Positions 42,182 through 50,200 of a stretch of DNA of 64,000 nt are shown in pieces; the first letter of the stretch is position 1; every line of letters begins with the position of its first letter. The position numbers were made by a program, and so were the translations under genes. The notes below the pieces were generated by a model. It saw nothing but the letters and a program-made list of their open reading frames with translations. It ran no database searches and was not told where the DNA came from. The stretch spans positions 806,001 to 870,000 of the forward strand of contig NZ_LMIO01000003.1 in NCBI RefSeq assembly GCF_001428745.1, in the 5' to 3' direction. The stretch is from Leifsonia sp. Root227. Lineage in GTDB: Bacteria; Actinomycetota; Actinomycetes; Actinomycetales; Microbacteriaceae.

Positions 42182-42727
42182 ATGAGTGAACTGAGTCGTG
42201 ACAACGACGCGGCCCGGTACGATCTGGGGCTGCTGTTCACCGACGGCCTCCCAGAGATGGACGACGCCAACGGCTATCGCGGTGCTGTCGCCGCCCGCGC
42301 TGCCGGCATCTCCTACCGTCAGCTCGACTACTGGGCTCGCACGGGACTGGTCGAGCCGACCGTCCGCGGTGCCGCAGGATCGGGATCGCAGCGCCTCTAC
42401 GGCTTCCGCGACATCCTCGTCCTCAAGCTCGTCAAGCGCCTTCTCGACACCGGCATCTCGCTGCAGCAGATCCGCACGGCGGTCAACCAGCTCCGCGAGT
42501 CCGGGGTCAACGACCTCGCCCAGACCACGCTGATGAGCGACGGCGCGAGTGTCTACCTCTGCACCTCCAACGACGAGGTCATCGACCTCGTCAGCCGCGG
42601 CCAGGGCGTCTTCGGCATCGCCGTCGGCAAGGTCCTCCGCGAGGTCGAGTCGAGCCTCGTCGAGCTCGACACCCAGACCGACGCCATGGACGAGCTCGCC
42701 GCTCGTCGCGCCACCAAGGCCTCCTGA
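42182..42727 (+). CDS. Second MerR-family regulator (Rv1830/McdR-like)
   Basis: 181 residues: Gly-Tyr-Arg-Gly-Ala-Val-Ala-Ala-Arg-Ala-Ala-Gly-Ile-Ser-Tyr-Arg-Gln-Leu-Asp-Tyr, Arg-Leu-Tyr-Gly-Phe-Arg-Asp-Ile, a MerR-type DNA-binding domain, followed by an effector/dimer helix and a Ser-Arg-Gly-Gln-Gly-Val-Phe-Gly-Ile segment. Corresponds by order and motif to the MerR gene downstream of garA in mycobacteria, where a DUF151 nuclease gene lies between; that gene is absent here. GAGAGGCG precedes the ATG. Followed by a palindrome array. Confidence 0.83.
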   Translation: MSELSRDNDAARYDLGLLFTDGLPEMDDANGYRGAVAARAAGISYRQLDYWARTGLVEPTVRGAAGSGSQRLYGFRDILVLKLVKRLLDTGISLQQIRTAVNQLRESGVNDLAQTTLMSDGASVYLCTSNDEVIDLVSRGQGVFGIAVGKVLREVESSLVELDTQTDAMDELAARRATKAS

Positions 42728-42750
42728 GCCGCTCTCAGATCCGCCGCGCT

Positions 42751-42921
42751 CTCCGTCCGAACGGAGTCTTCGTGCGCCACGCCGTCGCGAACTCCGTTCG
42801 GACGGAACTCTCGCGCGCTCCGGTCCGTTTCTCCGTTCAGACGGAGAAACGCAGCCGCTCGCACTTCTCCGCTCGGACGGAGAAGGTGGGCGCAGCACGC
42901 GCGTTCTCCGTCTGAACGGAG
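42751..42921. repeat. Array of five 16-bp palindromic repeats
   Basis: Copies of CTCCGTTCGGACGGAG or close variants lie at 42751-42766, 42792-42807, 42831-42846, 42867-42882 and 42906-42921, spaced 41, 39, 36 and 39 bases. Copies 1 and 2 are exact reverse complements over 16 bases. Copies 3 and 5 are over 18, or 21-22 with one bulged base, enclosing copy 4, which has its own 8-bp stem. The array fills the 250-base gap between the convergent stops of merR and parA. No open reading frame with coding signals covers it. Confidence 0.85.
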
Positions 42922-42977
42922 TTCTCGGCGGCGCGTCGCCCGAACGTTCCTGCTGACCGGTCGAGGCAGAACGGCTG

Positions 42978-43784
42978 TTACGGTGCGACCGCGTACTCGC
43001 CGATGCGGGCGGTGCGCAGCACGCGCTCCAGCAGCATGTCGAAGTTGTGCGCCATCTCCTGCGCGCTCTCGCCAGGCCAGACGTGCAGCGGCTTCGCCGC
43101 GCCCTGCGCCTGCTGCAGCGATGTGCGCTCCGGAAGCTGGGGGGAGAGCACGAGCGGCCCGAACATGTCGCGCAGCTCCTTGATGCGGAACTGGTGCTCC
43201 AGCGACTGCACGCGGGCACGGTTCACGATGATGCCGAGCGGCTGGAGGCGGGGGGAGAGCCCGCGCCGGATCTCCTCGATCGCGCGCAGCGCGCGGTCGG
43301 CGGCAGCCACGGAGAACAGTCCGGGCTCCGTGACGACGGCGACGCGGTCGCTCGCCGCCCACGCTGTGCGGGTCAGAGCGTTGAGCGATGGGGCGCAGTC
43401 GATCAGCACCAGCTCGTAGTCGTGCTCGACGTTCGCCAGCGCCTCTTCGAGCTTCCAGATGTCGCGGATGCTCGGGTGCGGTCCGTCGAAGTTGATGGCG
43501 GACGGGCTGCCGATCATCACGTCGATCTTGCCCGTGCGGCCCTTGGTCCAGCCGGAGGGGGCGATGGCCGCGCGGACGATCTTCTCCTTCGGCGAGGCGA
43601 GCACGTCGGCCACGTTGAGGTGGCCTGCCACCTGGATGTCCATGCCCGTGGACACGTCCGATTGCGGGTCGAGATCGACCACGAGCGTTCGGAGCCCCTT
43701 GGCGAACGCCGCGGAGGCCAGTCCAAGCGTCACTGTGGTCTTGCCGACACCGCCCTTGAGGGAACTAACGCTGAGTACGTGCAC
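42978..43784 (-). CDS. Orphan ParA-family ATPase
   Basis: 268 residues. Deviant Walker A Leu-Lys-Gly-Gly-Val-Gly-Lys-Thr-Thr (~8-16), Val-Val-Asp-Leu-Asp-Pro-Gln-Ser-Asp (A') and Leu-Ile-Asp-Cys-Ala-Pro-Ser (Walker B) define the ParA/MinD class. No parB gene is adjacent, so it probably positions some cargo other than the chromosome centromere or works with a distant partner. GTG 43784 gives the usual Met-His-Val-Leu-Ser start; GTG 43805 is an alternative. Divergent from pyc. Confidence 0.87.
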   Translation of the reverse strand: MHVLSVSSLKGGVGKTTVTLGLASAAFAKGLRTLVVDLDPQSDVSTGMDIQVAGHLNVADVLASPKEKIVRAAIAPSGWTKGRTGKIDVMIGSPSAINFDGPHPSIRDIWKLEEALANVEHDYELVLIDCAPSLNALTRTAWAASDRVAVVTEPGLFSVAAADRALRAIEEIRRGLSPRLQPLGIIVNRARVQSLEHQFRIKELRDMFGPLVLSPQLPERTSLQQAQGAAKPLHVWPGESAQEMAHNFDMLLERVLRTARIGEYAVAP

Positions 43785-43864
43785 AAGAAGCCACGTTACC
43801 TTCACTAGTCTTAGAGAACCTAACCGTTTGCTGTGTGGCGTCGCCCCCTGCTCGAAAGGTCCCC

Positions 43865-46800
43865 ATGTTCCGTAAGATCCTCGTTGCCAATCGCGGTGAA
43901 ATCGCCATCCGGGCCTTCCGGGCCGCTTACGAGCTCGGCGCTCAAACCGTGGCGGTGTTCCCGTATGAGGACCGCAATTCCATGCACCGCCTCAAGGCGG
44001 ATGAGGCGTACCAGATCGGCGAGCCCGGCCACCCGGTGCGCGCGTACCTCGACGTCGCGGAGATCATCCGCGTCGCCAAGGAGTGCGGCGCCGACGCGAT
44101 CTACCCCGGCTATGGCTTCCTCTCCGAGAACCCCGAGCTGGCAGAGGCCGCCCGCGAGGCCGGCATCACGTTCATCGGGCCGCCGTCGCGCGTGCTTGAG
44201 ATGGCGGGCAACAAGGTCACCGCCAAGGAGCACGCCATCGCTGCCGGCGTGCCCGTGCTCAAGTCGACCCCTCCGTCGAAGGACATCGACCTCCTCATCT
44301 CGCAGGCCGACGAGATCGGCTTCCCGATCTTCGCCAAGGCCGTCGCGGGCGGCGGCGGACGAGGGATGCGCCGCGTCAACACCAAGGACGAACTCCGCGG
44401 TGCCCTCGAAGAGGCGATGCGCGAGGCGGACAGCGCCTTCGGCGACCCGACCATGTTCTTGGAGCAGGCCGTTCTGCGCCCGCGCCACATCGAGGTGCAG
44501 ATCCTCGCAGACTCGCACGGCGCCACGATGCACCTGTTCGAGCGCGACTGCTCCGTGCAGCGCCGCCACCAGAAAGTCATCGAGATCGCCCCGGCCCCGA
44601 ACCTCGACGAGGAGACCCGCCAGGCGCTCTACGCCGACGCGATCGCGTTCGCCAAGTCGATCGGCTACGAGAACGCGGGAACCGTCGAGTTCCTGCTCGA
44701 CACGGCGGGGGAGCGCGCGGGCGAGCACGTCTTCATCGAGATGAACCCGCGCATCCAGGTGGAGCACACGGTCACAGAGGAGATCACCGACGTCGACCTG
44801 GTGCAGTCGCAGATGCGCATCGCCGCAGGGGAGTCGCTCGCCGACCTCGGCCTCAGCCAGGAGACCGTGCACATCCGCGGGGCGGCCCTGCAGTGCCGCA
44901 TCACCACGGAGGACCCGACGGCCGGCTTCCGGCCGGACACCGGCAAGATCACCACGTACCGCTCGCCGGGCGGCGGCGGCATCCGCCTCGACGGCGGCAC
45001 GATCAACCCCGGCGCACAGATCAGCCCGCACTTCGACTCGATGCTCGCCAAGATGACCTGCCGCGGCCGCGACTTCGCCGCAGCGGTGAGCCGCGCACGC
45101 CGCGGTCTGGCCGAGTTCCGCATCCGCGGCGTCTCCACGAACATCCCGTTCCTGCAGGCCGTCCTGGACGACCCGGACTTCATCGCTGGCAACGTCAGCA
45201 CCTCGTTCATCGAGGAGCGCCCTGAGCTGTTCAAGGGCCGCGCGTCCAAGGACCGCGGCACCAAGGTGCTCAACTGGCTCGCCGACGTCACGGTCAACCA
45301 GCCGAACGGCGCCCGTCCGGAGACGCACGCGCCCGTCGACAAGCTGCCGAAGATCGACCTGTCCGCTCCGGCGCCCTCCGGCTCGCGGCAGAAGCTGCTC
45401 GAGCTCGGCCCCACCGGGTTCGCGAAGGCGCTGCGTGCGCAGACCGCCCTCGCGGTGACGGAGACGACGTTCCGGGATGCGCACCAGTCGCTGCTCGCGA
45501 CCCGCGTCCGCACCCGCGACCTGCTCGCGGTCGCCCCGTACGTCGCCAGAATGACGCCGGAGCTGCTCTCCGTGGAGGCCTGGGGTGGAGCGACATACGA
45601 CGTCGCGCTGCGCTTCCTCGGCGAGGACCCGTGGGAGCGCCTGGCCGCACTCCGCGATGCGCTGCCGAACGTCAACATCCAGATGCTGCTGCGCGGTCGC
45701 AACACGGTCGGGTACACCCCGTATCCCACCCAGGTGACGGATGCGTTCGTCCGGGAGGCCGCTGCCACCGGTGTCGACATCTTCCGCATCTTCGACGCCC
45801 TCAACGACGTGTCTCAGATGCGCCCGGCCATCGAGTCGGTGCTGGCGACGGGAACCGCCGTGGCCGAGGTCGCGGTCTGCTACACCGGCGACCTGCTCGA
45901 CCCTGCGGAAGACCTGTACACGCTCGACTACTACCTGCGTCTCGCCGAGCAGATCGTGGAGTCCGGCGCGCACATCCTCGCCATCAAGGACATGGCCGGC
46001 CTGCTGCGTCCGTCCGCGGCTGAGAAGCTCGTCTCGGCCTTCCGGGAGCGCTTCGACCTGCCGGTGCACGTGCACACGCACGACACGCCAGGCGGCCAGC
46101 TCGCCACCCTGCTCGCGGCCAGCCGCGCGGGAGCGGACGCGGTCGACGTCGCCAGCGCGCCGATGTCCGGCACCACCAGCCAGCCGAGCGCATCCGCTCT
46201 CGTCGCCGCGCTCGCGCACACCGAACGCGACACGGGCATCTCGCTCGCGTCCGTGAACGCGCTCGAGCCGTACTGGGAGGCCGTCCGCCAGGTCTACCGT
46301 CCGTTCGAGTCCGGTCTTCCGGGCCCGACAGGTCGCGTCTACAAGCACGAGATCCCCGGCGGCCAGCTCTCCAACCTGCGTCAGCAGGCCAAGGCGCTCG
46401 GCCTCGCGGAGGACTTCGAGCTCGTCGAGGACATGTACGCGGCCGCCAACCAGATCCTCGGGCGCATCCCCAAGGTGACGCCGTCGTCGAAGGTCGTCGG
46501 CGACCTCGCGCTGCACCTCGCGGCCGTCCACGCCGACCCGGCCGACTTCGCCGAGAACCCGCAGAACTACGACATCCCGGACTCCGTGGTCGGCTTCATG
46601 GCCGGGGAGCTCGGCGAGCTGCCTGGCGGCTGGCCGGAGCCGTTCCGCACCAAGGTGCTCGCGGGCAAGACCGTCAAGATCGGGGTCGAGGATCTCTCCC
46701 CGGCAGACGCGAAGGCCCTCGAAGGCTCCAGCCAGGAGCGCCGCTCCACCCTCAACCGCCTGCTGTTCCCTGCTCCGACGCGCATCTACGAGCAGATGCG

Positions 46801-47269
46801 CGAGTTGTTCGGCGACCTGTCCGTCGTCGACTCGCTCGACTACCTCTACGGTCTCAAGCAGGGCAACGAGCACGTCATCGAGATCGACAAGGGCGTTCGC
46901 CTCTACATCGGCCTCGAAGCCATCGGCGAAGCGGACGACAAGGGGATGCGCACGGTCATGACCACGCTCAACGGCCAGCTCCGGCCGGTGTTCGTGCGCG
47001 ACCGCGGCATCGTCGTGGAGGCGAAGGCGGCCGAGAAGGCGGACACGGCGAAGCCCGGCCAGGTCGCGGCTCCGTTCTCCGGTGTCGTCACGCTGCAGGT
47101 CGCCGTCGGCGACACGGTGGCGGCCGGCCAGTCGGTCGCGTCCATCGAGGCCATGAAGATGGAGGCGGCCATCACCGCCCCCATCGCCGGCACGATCGAG
47201 CGGCTCGCCATCCCGAAGACCCAGCAGGTCGACGCCGGCGACCTCCTCGTCGTCGTCGCCCCCGCCTGA
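43865..47269 (+). CDS. pyc: Pyruvate carboxylase
   Basis: 1134 residues, full length. Biotin carboxylase domain ~1-455 (Gly-Gly-Gly-Gly-Arg-Gly-Met ATP loop, Glu-Met-Asn-Pro-Arg-Ile-Gln-Val-Glu-His), carboxyltransferase ~505-800 (Thr-Thr-Phe-Arg-Asp-Ala-His-Gln-Ser, Lys-Asp-Met-Ala-Gly with the carboxylated lysine, His-Thr-His-Asp-Thr), and a biotinyl domain with Glu-Ala-Met-Lys-Met-Glu (Lys1098). Makes oxaloacetate from pyruvate to refill the TCA cycle. AAAGG lies before the ATG. Flanked by two ParA-type genes. Confidence 0.96.
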   Translation: MFRKILVANRGEIAIRAFRAAYELGAQTVAVFPYEDRNSMHRLKADEAYQIGEPGHPVRAYLDVAEIIRVAKECGADAIYPGYGFLSENPELAEAAREAGITFIGPPSRVLEMAGNKVTAKEHAIAAGVPVLKSTPPSKDIDLLISQADEIGFPIFAKAVAGGGGRGMRRVNTKDELRGALEEAMREADSAFGDPTMFLEQAVLRPRHIEVQILADSHGATMHLFERDCSVQRRHQKVIEIAPAPNLDEETRQALYADAIAFAKSIGYENAGTVEFLLDTAGERAGEHVFIEMNPRIQVEHTVTEEITDVDLVQSQMRIAAGESLADLGLSQETVHIRGAALQCRITTEDPTAGFRPDTGKITTYRSPGGGGIRLDGGTINPGAQISPHFDSMLAKMTCRGRDFAAAVSRARRGLAEFRIRGVSTNIPFLQAVLDDPDFIAGNVSTSFIEERPELFKGRASKDRGTKVLNWLADVTVNQPNGARPETHAPVDKLPKIDLSAPAPSGSRQKLLELGPTGFAKALRAQTALAVTETTFRDAHQSLLATRVRTRDLLAVAPYVARMTPELLSVEAWGGATYDVALRFLGEDPWERLAALRDALPNVNIQMLLRGRNTVGYTPYPTQVTDAFVREAAATGVDIFRIFDALNDVSQMRPAIESVLATGTAVAEVAVCYTGDLLDPAEDLYTLDYYLRLAEQIVESGAHILAIKDMAGLLRPSAAEKLVSAFRERFDLPVHVHTHDTPGGQLATLLAASRAGADAVDVASAPMSGTTSQPSASALVAALAHTERDTGISLASVNALEPYWEAVRQVYRPFESGLPGPTGRVYKHEIPGGQLSNLRQQAKALGLAEDFELVEDMYAAANQILGRIPKVTPSSKVVGDLALHLAAVHADPADFAENPQNYDIPDSVVGFMAGELGELPGGWPEPFRTKVLAGKTVKIGVEDLSPADAKALEGSSQERRSTLNRLLFPAPTRIYEQMRELFGDLSVVDSLDYLYGLKQGNEHVIEIDKGVRLYIGLEAIGEADDKGMRTVMTTLNGQLRPVFVRDRGIVVEAKAAEKADTAKPGQVAAPFSGVVTLQVAVGDTVAAGQSVASIEAMKMEAAITAPIAGTIERLAIPKTQQVDAGDLLVVVAPA

Positions 47270-47287
47270 CCCACCGCCCCACATAAT

Positions 47288-47345
47288 CGAGTCCGAACTT
47301 ATTCACGTCCGCGCCCGGCGTGGCGCGTGAATAAGTTCGGACTCG
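47288..47345. repeat. 20-bp perfect inverted repeat, family member 1
   Basis: Arms 47288-47307 and 47326-47345 are exact reverse complements (CGAGTCCGAACTTATTCACG) with an 18-base spacer that can fold further (GCGCC/GGCGC). It begins 19 bases after the pyc stop. The core differs at only two of 19 positions from the element at 55313-55384. Confidence 0.85.
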
Positions 47346-47411
47346 TTTGCTGCGTGCGACGGCCAGCTAAACTGTGTCCGTCGCTCGCTGCGACAGAAAG
47401 AGATGTGATCC

Positions 47412-48731
47412 GTGCCAGACAACCTCAAGCCCGAGCGCCCGGAACCGGGTTCGCTCGTGTCGCCTGACGACGATCTGACCATCGCGGTTCCAGAGAACCT
47501 CAGCATCGCCGTCGACCTGCCGCCTGCCCCTGCACCCGAGGTGCCGGAGGACGAAGCGGCCGTCGCGATCGACGAGGTCCCCGTCAATCCCGGGTTCGTC
47601 GCTTCTCCCGCCGAGCCGACGACCATGTCCGTCGCCATCGTCGCTTCGCGGCTCGCCACCGGCCCGACCGGTACGATTCCAGCCGCCGACGGGCAGGGCG
47701 ACGCCGCGCGCGAGGCCCACGAACTCCCAGCGGGCGACCCGTTCTCGCAGTCTCGTCGCGGACGCCTGCGCGGCGAGCACTCGCAGCAGCCGGAGCCGGC
47801 GGCGATGCTCACCGCCGATCGTCTGCTCGAGGTCAATCGCAACACCCGGCCTGGTCCGGAGGGCGGCTGGCAGCGCTTCGTCTACAACGTCACTTTCCGC
47901 ATGGTGAACCTCGGCGACTCCGCAAAGGCGCGCGCCCGCAAGGAGCTCGACCACCGCATCCAGAAGCAGTTCGAGGGCGGAACGCGCTTCGTTCCCGTGC
48001 TCACCCGCAAGGGCGGCGTGGGAAAGACCACCGTCACCACCCTGCTCGGGATGGCGCTGGCCGATGCCCGCGAGGACCGCATCATCGCGATCGACGCGAA
48101 TCCCGACCGCGGCACCCTGTCGGAGCGCGTGCCGAAGCAGACCCGTGCGACCGTGCGGGATGTGGTCCACAAGGCCGCGACCATCGGCGGCTTCACCGAC
48201 TTCTCGGCCCTCGTCTCGCGCGACGAGACCCGGCTCGACATCCTCGCCTCCGACACCGACCCTCTGCTCTCCGAGGCGTTCGACGAGAACGACTACAACG
48301 TCGTCGCCGACCTGTCCGCGCGGTTCTACTCGATCGTGCTCACCGACTGCGGCACCGGCATCGTCCACTCGGTCATGCGCGCCACGCTGCAGCGTGCAGA
48401 CTCGGTCGTCATCGTCTCCGGCGGAAGCGTCGATGAGGCGCGCCTGGCGTCCGAGACGCTGACCTGGCTGGAGGCCAACGGCTACGGCGACCTGGTGCGG
48501 AACGCGGTCGTCGCCCTCAACACGGCCACCCAGGGCACCAACCTGGTGAAGCTCGAGGAGATCGAATCGCACTTCCTTTCGCGCGTGCGCGACGTCGTGC
48601 GCATCCCGTACGACCCGCAGCTCGCCGCAGGCTCCGTCGTGTCGTACAAAGACCTGAAGCCCCTGACCAAGCAGTCGGCGCGCACTCTCGCCGCCCTGGT
48701 GGTCGAGGGCCTGCCCACCTCACGCGGCTGA
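47412..48731 (+). CDS. MinD/ParA-type ATPase with long disordered N-terminus
   Basis: 439 residues. The first ~140 are acidic, Pro/Ala-rich and low in complexity; a short conserved patch (Trp-Gln-Arg-Phe-Val-Tyr-Asn-Val-Thr) follows, then the ATPase from ~195: Thr-Arg-Lys-Gly-Gly-Val-Gly-Lys-Thr-Thr, Ile-Ala-Ile-Asp-Ala-Asn-Pro-Asp-Arg-Gly-Thr-Leu and Leu-Thr-Asp-Cys-Gly-Thr-Gly. The architecture resembles actinobacterial MinD-like proteins such as those beside type VII secretion loci (EspI-like), but no secretion genes are nearby. TAAACT at 47368-47373 may be its -10. Confidence 0.83.
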   Translation: MPDNLKPERPEPGSLVSPDDDLTIAVPENLSIAVDLPPAPAPEVPEDEAAVAIDEVPVNPGFVASPAEPTTMSVAIVASRLATGPTGTIPAADGQGDAAREAHELPAGDPFSQSRRGRLRGEHSQQPEPAAMLTADRLLEVNRNTRPGPEGGWQRFVYNVTFRMVNLGDSAKARARKELDHRIQKQFEGGTRFVPVLTRKGGVGKTTVTTLLGMALADAREDRIIAIDANPDRGTLSERVPKQTRATVRDVVHKAATIGGFTDFSALVSRDETRLDILASDTDPLLSEAFDENDYNVVADLSARFYSIVLTDCGTGIVHSVMRATLQRADSVVIVSGGSVDEARLASETLTWLEANGYGDLVRNAVVALNTATQGTNLVKLEEIESHFLSRVRDVVRIPYDPQLAAGSVVSYKDLKPLTKQSARTLAALVVEGLPTSRG

Positions 48732-48768
48732 GCCGCGCATCCCGTTCCCTCGTGCCTAGGAGACAGCT

Positions 48769-49260
48769 GTGACCGAACGTCAGATCCGCCTGTTCGGCGA
48801 CCCCGTCCTCAAGACCGTGTCCGAGCCGATCGGCGACATCGACGACGGCGTGCGCGGACTGGTGGAGGACCTGGTGGACAGCGTGCTGCCGCCCGGCCGC
48901 GCAGGCGTCGCCGCACCGCAGATCGGCGTCAACCTGCGCGCGTTCAGCTACAACGTCGACGGCGAGGTCGGCTACGTCATCAACCCGGTGCTCGTCGAGG
49001 TCTCCGGCGAGCCGGAGTTGGTGGATGAGGGCTGTCTGTCCGTGCCGGGGCTCTGGTTCAAGACCGCTCGCTACCCGTTCGCCACCGTGCGCGGCATCGA
49101 CCTCGACGGCAATGAGATCGAGGTGTCAGGCACCGGAGTGATGGCGCAGGCGCTGCAGCACGAGACCGACCATCTCGACGGCAAGCTCTACCTCGACCGG
49201 CTCGACAAGGACAGCAGGCGCGAGGCGATGAAGCAGGTCCGCGAGTCCGACTGGTTCTAG
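48769..49260 (+). CDS. def: Peptide deformylase
   Basis: 163 residues. Three metal and active-site motifs: Gly-Val-Ala-Ala-Pro-Gln-Ile-Gly (~45-52), Glu-Gly-Cys-Leu-Ser-Val-Pro-Gly (~87-94, metal Cys) and Gln-His-Glu-Thr-Asp-His-Leu-Asp-Gly (~128-136). Removes the formyl group from nascent proteins. TAGGAGA precedes the GTG. Confidence 0.95.
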   Translation: MTERQIRLFGDPVLKTVSEPIGDIDDGVRGLVEDLVDSVLPPGRAGVAAPQIGVNLRAFSYNVDGEVGYVINPVLVEVSGEPELVDEGCLSVPGLWFKTARYPFATVRGIDLDGNEIEVSGTGVMAQALQHETDHLDGKLYLDRLDKDSRREAMKQVRESDWF

Positions 49261-49324
49261 GACTCTCGACAGGTCGCGGGGCTCTCGACCGGTTCCTGGC
49301 TCTCGCCGCCGGTCGTCGGGCACC

Positions 49325-49330
49325 TAGACT
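49325..49330 (+). promoter_or_regulatory. -10 element of leaderless epimerase gene
   Basis: TAGACT, six bases before ATG 49337. Confidence 0.5.
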
Positions 49331-49336
49331 GGCGTC

Positions 49337-50182
49337 ATGCGTATCGCGGTCACCGGTGGATCAGGAAAACTCGGGCGCACCGTCGTCCGCGAGCTGAGGG
49401 CGGCGGGCAACACCGTCGTCAATCTGGATGCGACGGGGGAGCGTGGTCCAGGGTTCGTCCGGGTCGACCTCACCGACTACGGGCAGACGATCGACGCCAT
49501 CCTCGGCGTCAATGACCAGCACGACGGCTTCGACGCGATCGTGCACCTGGCCGCGATCCCTGCCCCAGGCATCCTGAGCGACGTCGCCACCTTCCACAAC
49601 AACATCCGGGTCACGTACAACGTGTTCCAGGCGGCGCGCAGGGCGGGCATCCGGAACATCGTCTACGCGTCGAGCGAGACCGTGCTCGGCCTGCCGTTCG
49701 ACGTGCCGCCGCCGTACATCCCGGTGGATGAGGACTACCCGGCCCGTCCCGAGAGCACGTACTCCCTCGTCAAGCACCTCGAAGAGCAGCTCGCGATTGA
49801 GCTGGTGCGCTGGGACCCGGCGCTCAAGATCGTCGCCCTGCGGTTCTCGAACGTGATGAACCCGGAGGACTACGCCGCGTTCCCAGGCTTCGACGCGGAC
49901 GCGCTGGCACGCAAGTGGAACCTCTGGGGCTACATCGACGGCCGCGACGGAGCCCAGGCCATCCTGCGAGCCCTCGAGTGGGACACCACGGGGTTCGACC
50001 GCTTCATCATCGCCGCCGCCGACACCGTGATGTCCCGCCCGAACGACGAACTGGTCGCCGAGGTGTTCCCCGGGGTTCCGCTGAAGGGCGAGCTGGGCGT
50101 CAACGACACCCTGCTGTCGATCGCCAAGGCCCGCCAGGTGCTCGGCTACGAGCCGAAGCACTCCTGGCGGGACGAGGTCTGA
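49337..50182 (+). CDS. NAD-dependent epimerase/dehydratase family protein
   Basis: 281 residues. Rossmann Thr-Gly-Gly-Ser-Gly-Lys-Leu-Gly (~6-13), His-Leu-Ala-Ala-Ile-Pro-Ala-Pro, and the catalytic pair Tyr-Ser-Leu-Val-Lys (~142-146) with Ser-Ser-Glu upstream: an extended short-chain dehydrogenase. The sugar or other substrate is unknown. Converges with the acyl-CoA synthetase gene. Confidence 0.85.
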   Translation: MRIAVTGGSGKLGRTVVRELRAAGNTVVNLDATGERGPGFVRVDLTDYGQTIDAILGVNDQHDGFDAIVHLAAIPAPGILSDVATFHNNIRVTYNVFQAARRAGIRNIVYASSETVLGLPFDVPPPYIPVDEDYPARPESTYSLVKHLEEQLAIELVRWDPALKIVALRFSNVMNPEDYAAFPGFDADALARKWNLWGYIDGRDGAQAILRALEWDTTGFDRFIIAAADTVMSRPNDELVAEVFPGVPLKGELGVNDTLLSIAKARQVLGYEPKHSWRDEV

Positions 50183-50200
50183 GCGACGGTCACGAGGGCG

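Noticed and set aside
42751..42921. CRISPR array
   Set aside because: The repeats are only 16 bp palindromes in alternating orientation with 20-25 base spacers, and no cas genes are present.
42751..42921. Canonical parS site
   Set aside because: The repeat does not resemble the GTTTCACGTGAAAC consensus, and no parB gene is nearby; only an unconventional centromere-like role stays open.
42549..42956. Open frame with repeated Leu-Arg-Ser-Asp-Gly-Glu peptides after the MerR gene
   Set aside because: It overlaps the 3' half of the MerR gene out of frame, and its repeats come from the DNA palindromes; the palindromes give similar peptides on the opposite strand too.
43820..47284. Minus-strand open frame of 1154 codons opposite pyruvate carboxylase
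   Set aside because: It mirrors the pyc gene codon for codon; its Arg/Val/Asp/His-rich translation matches no family and arises from third-position GC on the other strand.
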